From a virus: a DNA stretch of 64,000 nt. The notes below the pieces were generated by a model. The model had not been told where the DNA came from and searched no databases. It worked only from the letters and a program-made list of their open reading frames with translations. The DNA is taken from the IMG/VR virus record IMGVR_UViG_3300008050_000022, positions 1-64,000 of that record; one strand, written 5' to 3'. Below, in pieces: positions 40,574 through 49,027 of the stretch (positions within the stretch are counted from its first letter, which is position 1; every line of letters starts with the position of its first letter). A program made the translations under genes and the position numbers.

Positions 40574-41556
40574 ATGTAGCGACCTTCGTTCAGCAGGTCG
40601 TAGATAAGCACATAGACGGCGCGAGGTTGGTGGGGGATGGGGAGTTCGCAGCTCCCTGTCCATTCCACCAAGACTCGTCGCCGTCTTTCTTCATCAACCG
40701 AAAGACCGGTCTCTGGATCTGCCACGCAGGGTGCGGCAGCGGGTCCTTGCCGTACTTGCTTCGCAAGCTCGGGTACGGACGAGGTCAGGTTGATAAGGCC
40801 CTAGCTCCCATAGCCGACGATCTGAAGTCGAAGAAGGAGGCGAGGCCACGTCTACGATCCCCCCTCAACCCGTTCATAGCCGCACACCCACTGCCCGAGG
40901 CACACCTCGGAGCCTACGACGTCAAGCAGCCTGTAGAGGAGTTGGTCAGGAAGGGGTTCGACCCCACGATCCTGACTGACTACGACGTAGGTTTCGACCG
41001 AGTCAACAAACGCATCACGTTCCCGGTGCGTGATCTGTACGGGAATCTATCTGGCATAAGTGGCAGGGCCACACTTCGTGGTCAGAAACCCAAATACAAG
41101 TTCTACGCATCCGAACTAGAGGAGGTCTATCCGGGCTACACGTTTGAGCGTCAGAGGCATCTTTGGAATGCCGATCGAATCTACCCCACCTTGTACTTTG
41201 CAGACGCGCCAGAAGAAGAAGAAATCCTTGTAGTAGAGGGATTCAAAGCGTGTCTGTGGCTGCTACAATGTGGCTTCAGTAATGCGGTGGCGACATTGGG
41301 ATCCTCCCTGTCGCGCACCCAGGCAGCGCTACTCCACAGGATGGGCTGCCGCATAACCCTGTTCATGGACAACGACCGTCCTGGTCGTGAGAAGACTCAA
41401 CACGCATTGAAGCAACTCTGGGGTGCGATCTCCGACATACGGGAGGTTGAATACCCGTACGACGCCTTCGCGCAACCAGACGACTTCGATGAAGAAGAGC
41501 TCCAAGAACTGATCGAAAATGCCGTGCCAATCATTCCACGGCGCAGGAGAGACTAG
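40570..41556 (+). CDS. DnaG-like primase
   Basis: A 328-aa primase. The CHC2-type zinc motif is C30-PFH33 and C51-HAGC55, and the TOPRIM catalytic core has E223 (VVEGFKA) and D267/D269 (FMDNDRPG). It makes RNA primers on the template for the adjacent helicase. It lacks an obvious helicase-binding C-terminal domain, and is shorter than bacterial DnaG (about 600 aa), as is usual in phages. GTG 40570 overlaps the helicase stop (GTGA). Confidence 0.9.
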   Translation: MNVATFVQQVVDKHIDGARLVGDGEFAAPCPFHQDSSPSFFINRKTGLWICHAGCGSGSLPYLLRKLGYGRGQVDKALAPIADDLKSKKEARPRLRSPLNPFIAAHPLPEAHLGAYDVKQPVEELVRKGFDPTILTDYDVGFDRVNKRITFPVRDLYGNLSGISGRATLRGQKPKYKFYASELEEVYPGYTFERQRHLWNADRIYPTLYFADAPEEEEILVVEGFKACLWLLQCGFSNAVATLGSSLSRTQAALLHRMGCRITLFMDNDRPGREKTQHALKQLWGAISDIREVEYPYDAFAQPDDFDEEELQELIENAVPIIPRRRRD

Positions 41557-42839
41557 TGGCTACGTTCCGCTCCAGAAACAGAAGAAACGAGAGCAACCGA
41601 AACCGTCGTCGGAATCGCGGTCCCACCGCGTTCTGGTCTGACGAGATCAAGATCCCCAAGAAGTCCCAGAAGGCGGATGGTGACCCCATCCTCTTCCTGG
41701 AGGCCAAGTACCCCAACCCCAAGGCCGACGGCTACCTGGAAGACGACTACCCCGCGTACATCTTCCTCCAGGGCAAGGTCGTGATCCGTGACAAGGCTGG
41801 CAAGTTCAAGAGCATGCGCTCGGACTGCCTCCCCGGGTGGCGTCGCCCCTGCGACGAGTACCCCTCGGACGATCCCCGTGTGTACGACTCCCGATCCGAT
41901 CGGCCGTTCACCATCTGGGATCACCTCAAGGCCCAGGGCGACCCCCGAGTCGGCAAGGCCGAGCAGTACGCTCTGAACGCCCTCGATCTCCGTATGCAGC
42001 ACCTGGTCGAGAAGACCGACCGGGACGGCAGGGTGATCAAGTACAGCAAGGGTGACCGCGCTGGTGAGGCCGTGATGGAGCGCCGTGCCTGCGAGGGCAA
42101 GGGCTGCGAGCACTGCGACGATGGCCTGGACCAGGTGGTGGCTCGCAAGGGCTACATGCAGCTGGGCTCGGGTCACTACGGAGAGCACGGAATCCTCGGT
42201 CTCGAGCAGACCATCGAGGACAACTGCCGATCCTGCCAGGAAGGCGAGATCACCCGAGTCGCCCTGACGTGCCCCGAGTGCGGGGAGGTCTGCGCCGACA
42301 GCCAGGTCTTCGACGCCGATGACCTGGAGGGGCTCTACAACGAGGGCATGAACTGCTCGGAGTGCAAGGCCAAGGGGATCTTCCCCATGGAGGAGCTCGA
42401 GTGCTCCGAGTGCAAGCAGCCGGCTCGTGCCGGGCTCTCCGACGTCGTGTGGTTCCTCCGCAAGACGGGAGAGGGCAAGGACAGCAAGGTGTCCGCGTAT
42501 CGGAAGAAGGAGCAGCCCTGGTGCTGGCTCAAGGACTTCGACATGTCGGGCGACGATGACTTCGTGGCCGAGGACTACGAGATCGAGGAGACGGACGACG
42601 GCAAGTTCGCCATCAAGTACGAGTTCCACAAGGACCTCCAGGACATGCTGAAGCCCTACGACTTCAACGCGGTCAAGGGGATCGGAGTCCCGAAGCTGTC
42701 GGCCGCCAAGGTCTGCGACTTCCTCGGGATGACGGTTCCGGACGGCGTTGACCCCGGTGACGACGATCCAGCCCCCTCCAGCGGTGGAGGTGGCTCTACC
42801 CGCAGCTCCTCCCGCCGTCGCGGTGGGGCTCGCAGGTAG
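41556..42839 (+). CDS. zinc-rich protein, candidate single-stranded DNA-binding protein
   Basis: A 427-aa protein with codon bias as strong as the capsid gene, indicating very high expression. The N-terminus is Arg/Asn-rich (RSRNRRNESNRNRRRNRG). Cys clusters suggest several zinc sites: CEGKGCEHC near 179-187, CRSC near 224, CPECGEVC near 238, CSEC near 267 and again near 282. Acidic stretches precede a Ser/Gly/Arg-rich tail. Abundance and location between primase and DNA polymerase suit a single-stranded DNA-binding protein, as in other phages. No OB fold was proven. GTG 41556 shares its G with the primase TAG. It ends at a strong hairpin. Confidence 0.7.
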   Translation: MATFRSRNRRNESNRNRRRNRGPTAFWSDEIKIPKKSQKADGDPILFLEAKYPNPKADGYLEDDYPAYIFLQGKVVIRDKAGKFKSMRSDCLPGWRRPCDEYPSDDPRVYDSRSDRPFTIWDHLKAQGDPRVGKAEQYALNALDLRMQHLVEKTDRDGRVIKYSKGDRAGEAVMERRACEGKGCEHCDDGLDQVVARKGYMQLGSGHYGEHGILGLEQTIEDNCRSCQEGEITRVALTCPECGEVCADSQVFDADDLEGLYNEGMNCSECKAKGIFPMEELECSECKQPARAGLSDVVWFLRKTGEGKDSKVSAYRKKEQPWCWLKDFDMSGDDDFVAEDYEIEETDDGKFAIKYEFHKDLQDMLKPYDFNAVKGIGVPKLSAAKVCDFLGMTVPDGVDPGDDDPAPSSGGGGSTRSSSRRRGGARR

Positions 42840-42850
42840 CAACCCCTAAG

Positions 42851-42880
42851 GAGGGGAGGGGCCTTCGGGCCCCTCCCCTC
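42851..42880 (+). terminator. 13-bp hairpin with UUCG tetraloop
   Basis: GAGGGGAGGGGCC (42851-42863), TTCG loop, and the full complement (42868-42880). It lies between the very highly expressed zinc-rich protein and the DNA polymerase gene, and the next five bases (GGAGG) are the polymerase ribosome-binding site. No U tract follows. It can act as a partial terminator or 3' protector that lowers polymerase expression. Confidence 0.7.
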
Positions 42881-42889
42881 GGAGGCGTA

Positions 42890-44917
42890 ATGCTTAGACC
42901 TGTAGCCGAGTTCATCGACTCGGAGAAGAAAGCCAAAGACGTCCTGCGCTACGTGATGAAGCACACGGACGTGGGCGTGGACACGGAGACCACCGGTCTC
43001 AACATCTCCCGGGACTACGTTCTGTTCTGGGGACTGGCGACTGAAGATCGCCGCTTCTGTATCACCGACGACGTGCTCCCGATCTTCGAGCCCTTCTTCG
43101 TAGACAAGAAGATCGACAAGCACTTCACCAACGCCAAGTACGACCTGCACATCCTGGCGAACTCTGGCATCCCAACTGTCAACGGCCACATCATCTGCAC
43201 TCGTACCCTGGACTGGCTCCTGGACGAGAACCGCAGAGGCATGCACGGCCTCAAGGAGTGTGTCTGGGATCACCTAGGTGACCGGATGCTCAAGTTCGAC
43301 GAGGTCTTCGGCAAGAAGATGTCCGCCGAGAAGCAGCCTCGCTTCCTCCTGGACGTGTTGAACGACGTAGACGGAGGCGGACGAGAGAAGGCAGTAGAGT
43401 ACGCCTCCAGAGATCCGTGGGAGTCCCTACGACTGTCCCTGTACCTCCAGGAGGCGCTGGATGAGGTTCCTATGGGTGAGGAGGGCAGCTACACGCTGCT
43501 CGACCACTTCTGGGACGTGGAGGAGCCGTTTACCAGAGTCCTGTACCGCATGGAGCGGAGGGGAGTCATGGTGGACACCGGCTACCTGGATGAAATCTCC
43601 CCCGGCATCGCTAAGAGGGTCGAGGAGATCGAACGATCCTTCAACGCCGCCGCTGGGAAGCCCGTCAACATCCGCAGCTCCAAGCAGCTTGCAGCCCTCT
43701 TCTTCGACGAGCTCGGCGTGCGTCCCACCAAGTGGGGCAAGCCCAGCAAGGTGACGGGCCTGAAGAACCCGTCCTGTGACAAGGAGGTAGTGGAGGCCTG
43801 GCGGGGAGGAGACATCGCCTTCTGGGACGGGGATGAGGACGTACCTCCAGAGGACTGTGAGGAAGAGCGGGAGATGGTGCAGGAGCTCGCACAGTCGTTG
43901 GGGGATCATCGCAAGCTGGCGAAGTTCCTCAGCACCTACGTCTATGGGCTGGCGAAGTGGACTGACTCGAACTTCAGAGTCCATCCGACCTTGAACCAGA
44001 GTGTGACCGTCACTGGTCGCTTGTCCTGCGGCGATCCCAACCTGCAGAACATCCCCCGGAAGGAGAACGACGTGTTCAAAATCCGGGATGCCTTCATCGC
44101 TGACGGGGGGAACATCCTCTACGTGGCGGACTATGCCCAGCTCGAGATGCGCCTCATGGCTCACTTCAGCAGGGACGCCAACATGATCAAGTCCATCCTG
44201 GACGGCACGGACCTTCACGGGTTCACGGTGTCCGAGATGAACATGGGCTTCTCCTATGCGGACGTGGTCTCGGCAAGGAAGGTGAAGGACTCTGGGGGCA
44301 AGTTGACTCCTCACCAGGCAGACGCTCTCCGAACTCGTAGTGCGGCCAAGGCCGTTGGCTTCGGCTTGATCTACGGGATCGGTGAGGTGAAGCTGGGGAT
44401 GCAGCTGGGTCTGCCGATCATCATGCGGCAGGGACGTAACGGAAAACTGCGTCCCAGCTGCCCTGAGGCGGCGAAGATCACGAAAGCGTACTTCGGAGTG
44501 TTCCCAGGTGTGCAGGACTTCATCAAGGACACGCACAGGGCGTGTAGAGACATGGAGTACGTGCAGACCTACTTGGGGCGCTACCGTCGGCTGCCGACGA
44601 TCAACTCGGGTAACAGGATGCTGGCCTCTCAGGCTCGGCGACAGAGTGTGAACTCGATCATTCAGGGATCGGCCGCTGATGTGGCCCGACTTGCGATGAT
44701 CAAGTGTGAGTTTGATCCCGACCTCGAAGCTGCCGGAGTAAGGCAGCTGCTGCAGGTCCATGACGAGCTCATCTTCGAGATGCCAGATCACAAGGACATC
44801 CGCAGGGATGTTCAGGAGAGAATCCAGGGGCACATGGAGCACCCCTTTGAAGAGCCTCTACTAGTTCCACTCCCTGCAGACGGTGCGTTTGCTGTGGCGT
44901 GGGGAAATGCACATTAG
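42890..44917 (+). CDS. polA-like: DNA polymerase I (family A) with 3'-5' exonuclease
   Basis: A 675-aa replicative-type polymerase. Exonuclease motifs: DTE (31-33), NAKYD (81-85), YASRD (171-175), so proofreading should be active. Polymerase motifs: TGRLSCGDPNLQNIP (375-389), motif A ADYAQLEMR (413-421; usual Ser is Ala), motif B RSAAKAVGFGLIYG (483-496), motif C VHDE (623-626). There is no 5'-3' nuclease domain. ATG 42890 has GGAGG five bases upstream, straight after a hairpin. It works with the adjacent primase and helicase. Confidence 0.95.
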   Translation: MLRPVAEFIDSEKKAKDVLRYVMKHTDVGVDTETTGLNISRDYVLFWGLATEDRRFCITDDVLPIFEPFFVDKKIDKHFTNAKYDLHILANSGIPTVNGHIICTRTLDWLLDENRRGMHGLKECVWDHLGDRMLKFDEVFGKKMSAEKQPRFLLDVLNDVDGGGREKAVEYASRDPWESLRLSLYLQEALDEVPMGEEGSYTLLDHFWDVEEPFTRVLYRMERRGVMVDTGYLDEISPGIAKRVEEIERSFNAAAGKPVNIRSSKQLAALFFDELGVRPTKWGKPSKVTGLKNPSCDKEVVEAWRGGDIAFWDGDEDVPPEDCEEEREMVQELAQSLGDHRKLAKFLSTYVYGLAKWTDSNFRVHPTLNQSVTVTGRLSCGDPNLQNIPRKENDVFKIRDAFIADGGNILYVADYAQLEMRLMAHFSRDANMIKSILDGTDLHGFTVSEMNMGFSYADVVSARKVKDSGGKLTPHQADALRTRSAAKAVGFGLIYGIGEVKLGMQLGLPIIMRQGRNGKLRPSCPEAAKITKAYFGVFPGVQDFIKDTHRACRDMEYVQTYLGRYRRLPTINSGNRMLASQARRQSVNSIIQGSAADVARLAMIKCEFDPDLEAAGVRQLLQVHDELIFEMPDHKDIRRDVQERIQGHMEHPFEEPLLVPLPADGAFAVAWGNAH

Positions 44918-44922
44918 TCTAT

Positions 44923-44938
44923 TTCCCCCATGGGGGAA
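44923..44938. promoter_or_regulatory. 16-base perfect palindrome
   Basis: TTCCCCCATGGGGGAA, six bases after the polymerase stop codon. It contains an ATG (44930) in frame with the next gene, but that start has no ribosome-binding site. The palindrome could be an operator or a small processing/termination hairpin. Confidence 0.4.
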
Positions 44939-44953
44939 GACGGAGCCGTACCC

Positions 44954-45463
44954 ATGGACGACCTAAAGACAGATAAGCAGGTGGTGGCTCTCATCGACGA
45001 GATCAAACACCGCCTCAAGGCAGGACAGCCTTACTCCCTACTGCGATCAGACTTCTGCATCGCCTTGAACCAGCTCATCGAGAAGCATGGACTGGACTGG
45101 GATCCCCACAGCTACGCCCGCCTACCAGAGAAGCCTCTCATCAAGTGGCAGTCCTGGGAGTACGTAGGGATCGAGGTATTCCTGTGGGTCGATGACCTGC
45201 CTGAACACGTCAACCCTCTCACGGACCTGCCGACCATCAAGGAGAGGGACGGCATCAAGGAGGGGGATCTGCTCATCGTGGGTAGCGTTTTCGGCTGGAC
45301 AAAGGCTCGAGCAGGAGCGGTGTTGGCTGACGGGAGCATCAACGCCAAGAGCACCGCAGGATCCATGTTGTGCTTCCTGGAGTTCGCCAAGGACGACAGG
45401 AAGTGCTGGATCTGTAGCGGTTCAGGCAACCTGGCCGCCATCAAGAAGCTGGAGCTGAAGTGA
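44954..45463 (+). CDS. hypothetical protein
   Basis: A 169-aa protein. ATG 44954 has GGAG eight bases upstream and is preferred to ATG 44930 inside a palindrome. The first 60 residues are helical (DKQVVALIDEIKHRLKAG), followed by a beta-rich part (YVGIEVFLWVDDLPE) and CWICSGSGN near the C-terminus. No family recognised; it lies directly after the DNA polymerase. Confidence 0.62.
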   Translation: MDDLKTDKQVVALIDEIKHRLKAGQPYSLLRSDFCIALNQLIEKHGLDWDPHSYARLPEKPLIKWQSWEYVGIEVFLWVDDLPEHVNPLTDLPTIKERDGIKEGDLLIVGSVFGWTKARAGAVLADGSINAKSTAGSMLCFLEFAKDDRKCWICSGSGNLAAIKKLELK

Positions 45464-45942
45464 GTGATCTAGGACAATGCCCTAACGGGTGCGGCGAACT
45501 CGTTGCTAATGAGAGGCGGGCGTACTGCATCGAATGCGGAGCTACGCCAGGCTTCATTGTTGGTGACCGCATGCCGATCACCAAGGTGATCGAGTCTTCG
45601 TCGATGAAGGACTGGTTCGGGCTAGAGGAGGAGCACTTCTTCAAGCCCGAGGACGTCAAGAAGATGTGGGCCGACTGCGATGACATCGTTAGGAAGGCTG
45701 GAGTCGCTCACGGTGAGCGCTTTGACGTCCCCTACACCCCCGAGGAGCTGGCCAAGTGGGCGAAGGCGGATGAGGCATACAAGAGGGCAGTGCTCGACCC
45801 TCTATCTGAGATCTTCGAGGAGTTCGGGGAAGGGATCAGAGACGCGATGGCCAAGTACCTTCCCGCTGTAAGGGGGTGCCCCGGCTGTTACCAACTGCCC
45901 GACCACTGCATCTGCCCGGAGACCAACGATGACGAGAAGTGA
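45460..45942 (+). CDS. zinc-ribbon protein
   Basis: A 160-aa protein from GTG 45460 (GTGA overlap). It has CPNGCGE with CIECGA in the first 30 residues, a typical zinc ribbon, and a second Cys set CPGC and CICP at the C-terminus. The middle is helical and acidic (EEHFFKPEDVKKMWADCDD). Such ribbons bind nucleic acid or RNA polymerase; the target is unknown. It overlaps the HU-like gene by 14 bases. Confidence 0.68.
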   Translation: MSDLGQCPNGCGELVANERRAYCIECGATPGFIVGDRMPITKVIESSSMKDWFGLEEEHFFKPEDVKKMWADCDDIVRKAGVAHGERFDVPYTPEELAKWAKADEAYKRAVLDPLSEIFEEFGEGIRDAMAKYLPAVRGCPGCYQLPDHCICPETNDDEK

Positions 45943-46240
45943 GCTGATCGAGAGGGTTCTTGTTCGACTAGGCGAGGACCCTCTCTGGAAGGAGAAAGTT
46001 CCTGGGAAAGCGTCTGGAAGACAGGTGATTTCCCAGGTACTCAAGGGTACAATCGCTGAGCTGGTTGACGCCGTTGAGGACAAGATCGACGTCCAGGTTC
46101 ACGGCCTCGGGACCTTCCTGGTCTCGAAGCAGAAGGTCCAGGGCTATGACTTCCGCAACGGCAAGCAGTTGCCTGTCGAGAAGAGGTACGTGCTTCGGTT
46201 CCGGCCCGGCAAAGCACTCATCGCAGCCTTGGAGAAATGA
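45929..46240 (+). CDS. HU/IHF-family DNA-bending protein
   Basis: A 103-aa protein with HU/IHF layout: two N-terminal helices (about 3-20 and 35-52), then the beta-arm region VHGLGTFLVSKQKVQGYDF, and the C-terminal VLRFRPGKALIAAL, matching the family's FRPGK-x-L ending. It probably binds and bends DNA as a dimer, and could aid replication initiation or genome compaction. It is slightly longer than typical HU (90 aa) with a short insertion near residues 20-30. Confidence 0.8.
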   Translation: MTRSELIERVLVRLGEDPLWKEKVPGKASGRQVISQVLKGTIAELVDAVEDKIDVQVHGLGTFLVSKQKVQGYDFRNGKQLPVEKRYVLRFRPGKALIAALEK

Positions 46241-46419
46241 TGGACAAGTACGCAGTAGAGATCGAACCCGGCATCGAGAAGACCGCCCAGCGCGGGAACG
46301 TCAAGCACTGCCAGAAGTGCGGCAAGAAGCTCTCCCAGAGCTCCAATGTGCCGCACTGTGCCGACTGCGGAACTCAGCCCTTCGAGCGGCATAAGACTCC
46401 CGATACCAAGCGGCGTTAG
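46240..46419 (+). CDS. small zinc-ribbon protein
   Basis: A 59-aa protein. ATG 46240 overlaps the upstream TGA and is five bases after GGAG; ATG 46237 is possible. CQKCGKK and CADCGTQ form a four-Cys zinc ribbon at about residues 24-44, followed by a basic tail. The gene is one of a series of plus-strand zinc ribbons. Function unknown. Confidence 0.65.
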   Translation: MDKYAVEIEPGIEKTAQRGNVKHCQKCGKKLSQSSNVPHCADCGTQPFERHKTPDTKRR

Positions 46420-46446
46420 CCGCAACTAATCAATTGCGTTTACAGG

Positions 46447-46459
46447 CGCTCAATGAGCG
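46447..46459. promoter_or_regulatory. 13-base palindrome upstream of recA
   Basis: CGCTCA-A-TGAGCG, 13 bases before the recA start, with a further CGCAA...TTGCG pair just upstream (about 46422-46438). The 53-base gap here is unusually long for this operon. It may be an operator or an mRNA hairpin controlling recA translation. Confidence 0.35.
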
Positions 46460-46472
46460 TCAGGGGATACCT

Positions 46473-47711
46473 ATGGCTAAAAGAAAGACTGCTGCCCGGA
46501 AGGAAGGGCCGAAGCTGTCCCGCAGGGACAGGATCCAGGAGCTGAAGGCGAGGATCAACAAGAACTACGGCGGCAAGGGCGTGATGATGTCTGGGGACGA
46601 GTACGAGGCACCGTTCCTGGTGCTACGTCGTCCCTCCGGAATCGTAGAGCTCGACATCGCTTGCGGTGGTGGCCTGCCTGCAGGTGGTCTGAGCGAGCTC
46701 ATCGGCAAGACCTCCTCCGGGAAGACGACGCTGATGAACCAGTACTTCCGTCGTCAGCAACAGCTGCGAGGGGATGACGCCACGCTCGCAATCGCCATGA
46801 CCGAGCACAAGTTCGACAAGGGACACGCGAAGTTCAACTGCGGCGTGGTTCTGCCTATCCACAAGCGAGAGATCGCTGCCTTCGAGAAGACCCATCGCCG
46901 CATCCTCGACGACGCCGAGAGGCTCAAGATGTCGGAGACGTTGGGGGTCTTCGAGGAGATCGGATCGGACATCGTTGACACGCTGTACGAGATCATTCTC
47001 GACTGCGTGGAGGACAAGACGTTCGACATCATCGGGATCGACTCTTGGGGTGCCGTGCTCACGAAGGTGGCCCAAGAGGCAGAGATGGACGCTCGCATCC
47101 CTGGTGGTGCGGCTCTCATCAACACCATGTTCGTCAACAAGATCGCCGGCCTGTTCGCTGTTCCTCGAGGGGGAGAGATGAACTACACCAGTGTCCTGGG
47201 CGTCAACCAGTACCGGGAGAAGATCGGCGGCAAGAACATGCGGGCCGGTGACATGACCAACATGAGCGTGCAGGGGGGCAACGCCCTCAAGCACCTCAAG
47301 CTCCTGTCGATCTACCTGGACTCCTCTGCCTACTGGAAGGAGGTCCAGGGGAAGAACAGGAGGATCGGCAAGAAGGTCAAGTGGACGATCTACAAGGGCA
47401 AAGCAGGGTGCCATGACGGTGCCTCCGGTGAGTTCAACCTGATCTACGGCAAGGGTCTGGACATTGCCGGAGCCAACATGATGTCGGCTCTCAAGCGAGG
47501 GATCATTCGTCAGAGGGGGGCCTGGCTGACCATCGTCGACTCGTCAGACGAGACGGAGATCCTCAAGGCCAACGGCAAGGTCAAGATGACTGAGGCCCTG
47601 GAGAACGACCCCGATGTCCACGAGTGGCTTGTGGACGAGGTGGTCAGGTACGCCATCAAAGAAGAGGGGGCGATCGTCAACACCAACTACCTGCCCCCGG
47701 AAGATGACTGA
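46473..47711 (+). CDS. recA-like: RecA/UvsX-family recombinase
   Basis: A 412-aa strand-exchange ATPase. ATG 46473 follows AGGGG; an in-frame start at 46434 lacks a site. Residues 1-50 are basic and helical, followed by the RecA core: Walker A IGKTSSGKTT (77-86), Walker B IIGIDSWGAV (186-195), and VLGVNQYREK near 248-257, where the loop-1 region lies. A later IGKKVKWTIYKGK stretch fits the beta strand before the C-terminal domain. It should form filaments on single-stranded DNA, with the helicase, HU-like protein and resolvases of this operon. Confidence 0.87.
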   Translation: MAKRKTAARKEGPKLSRRDRIQELKARINKNYGGKGVMMSGDEYEAPFLVLRRPSGIVELDIACGGGLPAGGLSELIGKTSSGKTTLMNQYFRRQQQLRGDDATLAIAMTEHKFDKGHAKFNCGVVLPIHKREIAAFEKTHRRILDDAERLKMSETLGVFEEIGSDIVDTLYEIILDCVEDKTFDIIGIDSWGAVLTKVAQEAEMDARIPGGAALINTMFVNKIAGLFAVPRGGEMNYTSVLGVNQYREKIGGKNMRAGDMTNMSVQGGNALKHLKLLSIYLDSSAYWKEVQGKNRRIGKKVKWTIYKGKAGCHDGASGEFNLIYGKGLDIAGANMMSALKRGIIRQRGAWLTIVDSSDETEILKANGKVKMTEALENDPDVHEWLVDEVVRYAIKEEGAIVNTNYLPPEDD

Positions 47712-48207
47712 GTTCAAGCCGTGTCCTAGCTGTGGGGCAGAAGGCTCCTTCTCGCAGTACATGAGGAGGTACCTCTTCCAGTGCTCCGAGTGCTTCGGAG
47801 TCTTCAAGCAGAGCGTCCTCGAGAAGCCGAAGAAGCGCACCCGTGCCAGCCACAAGGCAAAGGCACAGGTGCGTAGGAGTCGGAAGAACGAGAACAAACG
47901 AGCTCGCAGCATCGGAGGGAAGGTGACTCCTGGATCAGGAAACCGGGAGCTGCCTTCCCTCAAGGGCGACGTCGTCGTGGAAAACGTCCTCCGTGAGGAG
48001 GATAAGGAAACCGAGGCCAAGAGCTTCGTACTGAAGGCTTCTGAGCTGGAGAAGATCCAGATAGAGGCTCGAGCTAACGGAGAACTCATGGCCTTCCGAG
48101 TCACTTTCCTGGGTGGCCGGAAACCGAAGTCCTACGTCCTGGTCACGGAGGACGTATTCGACACCTTCATAGACCTGTGGAGAGCAGATGCAGATCAAGA
48201 CGATTGA
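47704..48207 (+). CDS. zinc ribbon plus PD-(D/E)XK nuclease, candidate Holliday junction resolvase
   Basis: A 167-aa protein. N-terminal zinc ribbon: C7-x2-C10 and C27-x2-C30. A basic linker (KKRTRASHKAKAQVRRSRK) leads to a compact nuclease pattern: GSGN (77-80), KGDVV with D89, and EAK (E104, K106), then LEKIQIEARANGE and YVLVTEDVF. This spacing resembles phage resolvase-like PD-(D/E)XK enzymes. It overlaps the recA stop (ATGACTGA). The RusA-like gene 1.4 kb downstream would then be a second resolvase. Confidence 0.65.
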   Translation: MTEFKPCPSCGAEGSFSQYMRRYLFQCSECFGVFKQSVLEKPKKRTRASHKAKAQVRRSRKNENKRARSIGGKVTPGSGNRELPSLKGDVVVENVLREEDKETEAKSFVLKASELEKIQIEARANGELMAFRVTFLGGRKPKSYVLVTEDVFDTFIDLWRADADQDD

Positions 48208-49027
48208 AGACGGGCTGCGGCTCGGCAAGGAGAAGCTAGTAGCGCTGGGCAAGACCGTCTCCTTTCGAGCGGACCTGCTCGACTGGATCGAAGAGAACAT
48301 GAACCGAAACAGCTCCGACCGAGAGGTGAAGGAGCTCGAATGTGGGACGTGCGAGGGATCAGGAGTCCTGATATCGCGACCTCGCTCACGAGGAAGACTT
48401 CACCCCTCTTCGTTCAAGCCGGATGCCTGCTTGCAGAAGCACTGGTACGACTTGATCGACGACGGGGACGAGGTAGAGGAGCGGGGGAACTTCGAGGCCG
48501 AGACCCTGATGATCTTCCAGACGGGGCACTGGGTCCATGATGGACTGCAAGGCTTCGCTGCCAAGATGTATGGGGACACGTTCGAGGCAGAGGTGCCTGC
48601 CCGCATCGACGACTACTTCATCAGCGGATCTGCTGACGGAGAGCGAACCGTTCCTCAGCTGCGGTACGGCTTCGAGTTCAAGACGATCAAGGAGCAGCGG
48701 TTCAACGAGCTCACAGGTGTGAAGGAAGATCACATCTGGCAGGGCACCGTGTACATGAAGGCGCTGGATCTCCCGGTGATGCTCTTCATCTACTTCAACA
48801 AGAACAACTCGCACCTCTTGGAGTTCGTGTCCCCCTTCAATCCTGCCGTATGGGAGGAGATCGAAGAGACCCTTATCACCCCCGTCCTGGAGGCGGGGAA
48901 TGACGGTCCTGGGGCAGTGACTCCTCGCGGTCGTGAGGTCACCAAGTGGACCTGCAGGGACTGCGGATACAACCACGGTTGCCCGCTCTCCAAGTTCAAG
49001 CCAGGCCGCAGGAGGCGTAAGCGATGA
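48188..49027 (+). CDS. Cas4/RecB-like PD-(D/E)XK exonuclease with Fe-S cluster
   Basis: A 279-aa nuclease. Catalytic residues: D150 (ISGSADG), E163 and K165 (GFEFKT). One Cys before the core (C81, in KPDACLQKHWYD) and three after it (C256-x2-C259-x5-C265) match the four ligands of Cas4/AddB-type Fe-S nucleases. There are no CRISPR genes nearby, so a phage recombination or end-processing exonuclease is the natural reading. It overlaps the upstream gene by 20 bases and sits in the recA cluster. Confidence 0.82.
   Translation: MQIKTIEDGLRLGKEKLVALGKTVSFRADLLDWIEENMNRNSSDREVKELECGTCEGSGVLISRPRSRGRLHPSSFKPDACLQKHWYDLIDDGDEVEERGNFEAETLMIFQTGHWVHDGLQGFAAKMYGDTFEAEVPARIDDYFISGSADGERTVPQLRYGFEFKTIKEQRFNELTGVKEDHIWQGTVYMKALDLPVMLFIYFNKNNSHLLEFVSPFNPAVWEEIEETLITPVLEAGNDGPGAVTPRGREVTKWTCRDCGYNHGCPLSKFKPGRRRRKR

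Noticed and set aside
41553-42842. 429-aa minus-strand frame exactly opposite the zinc-rich protein
   Set aside because: Long only because the sense gene has extreme codon bias; the sense frame has zinc motifs, a stop/start overlap with the primase and a hairpin after it.
43427-44842. 471-aa minus-strand frame opposite DNA polymerase
   Set aside because: The sense strand carries all polymerase motifs; the antisense frame is His/Leu/Val-rich noise.
48188-49027. Cas4-like nuclease as part of a CRISPR system
   Set aside because: No repeats, Cas1, Cas2 or effector genes are present; it sits in a recombination operon, so a phage exonuclease is more likely.
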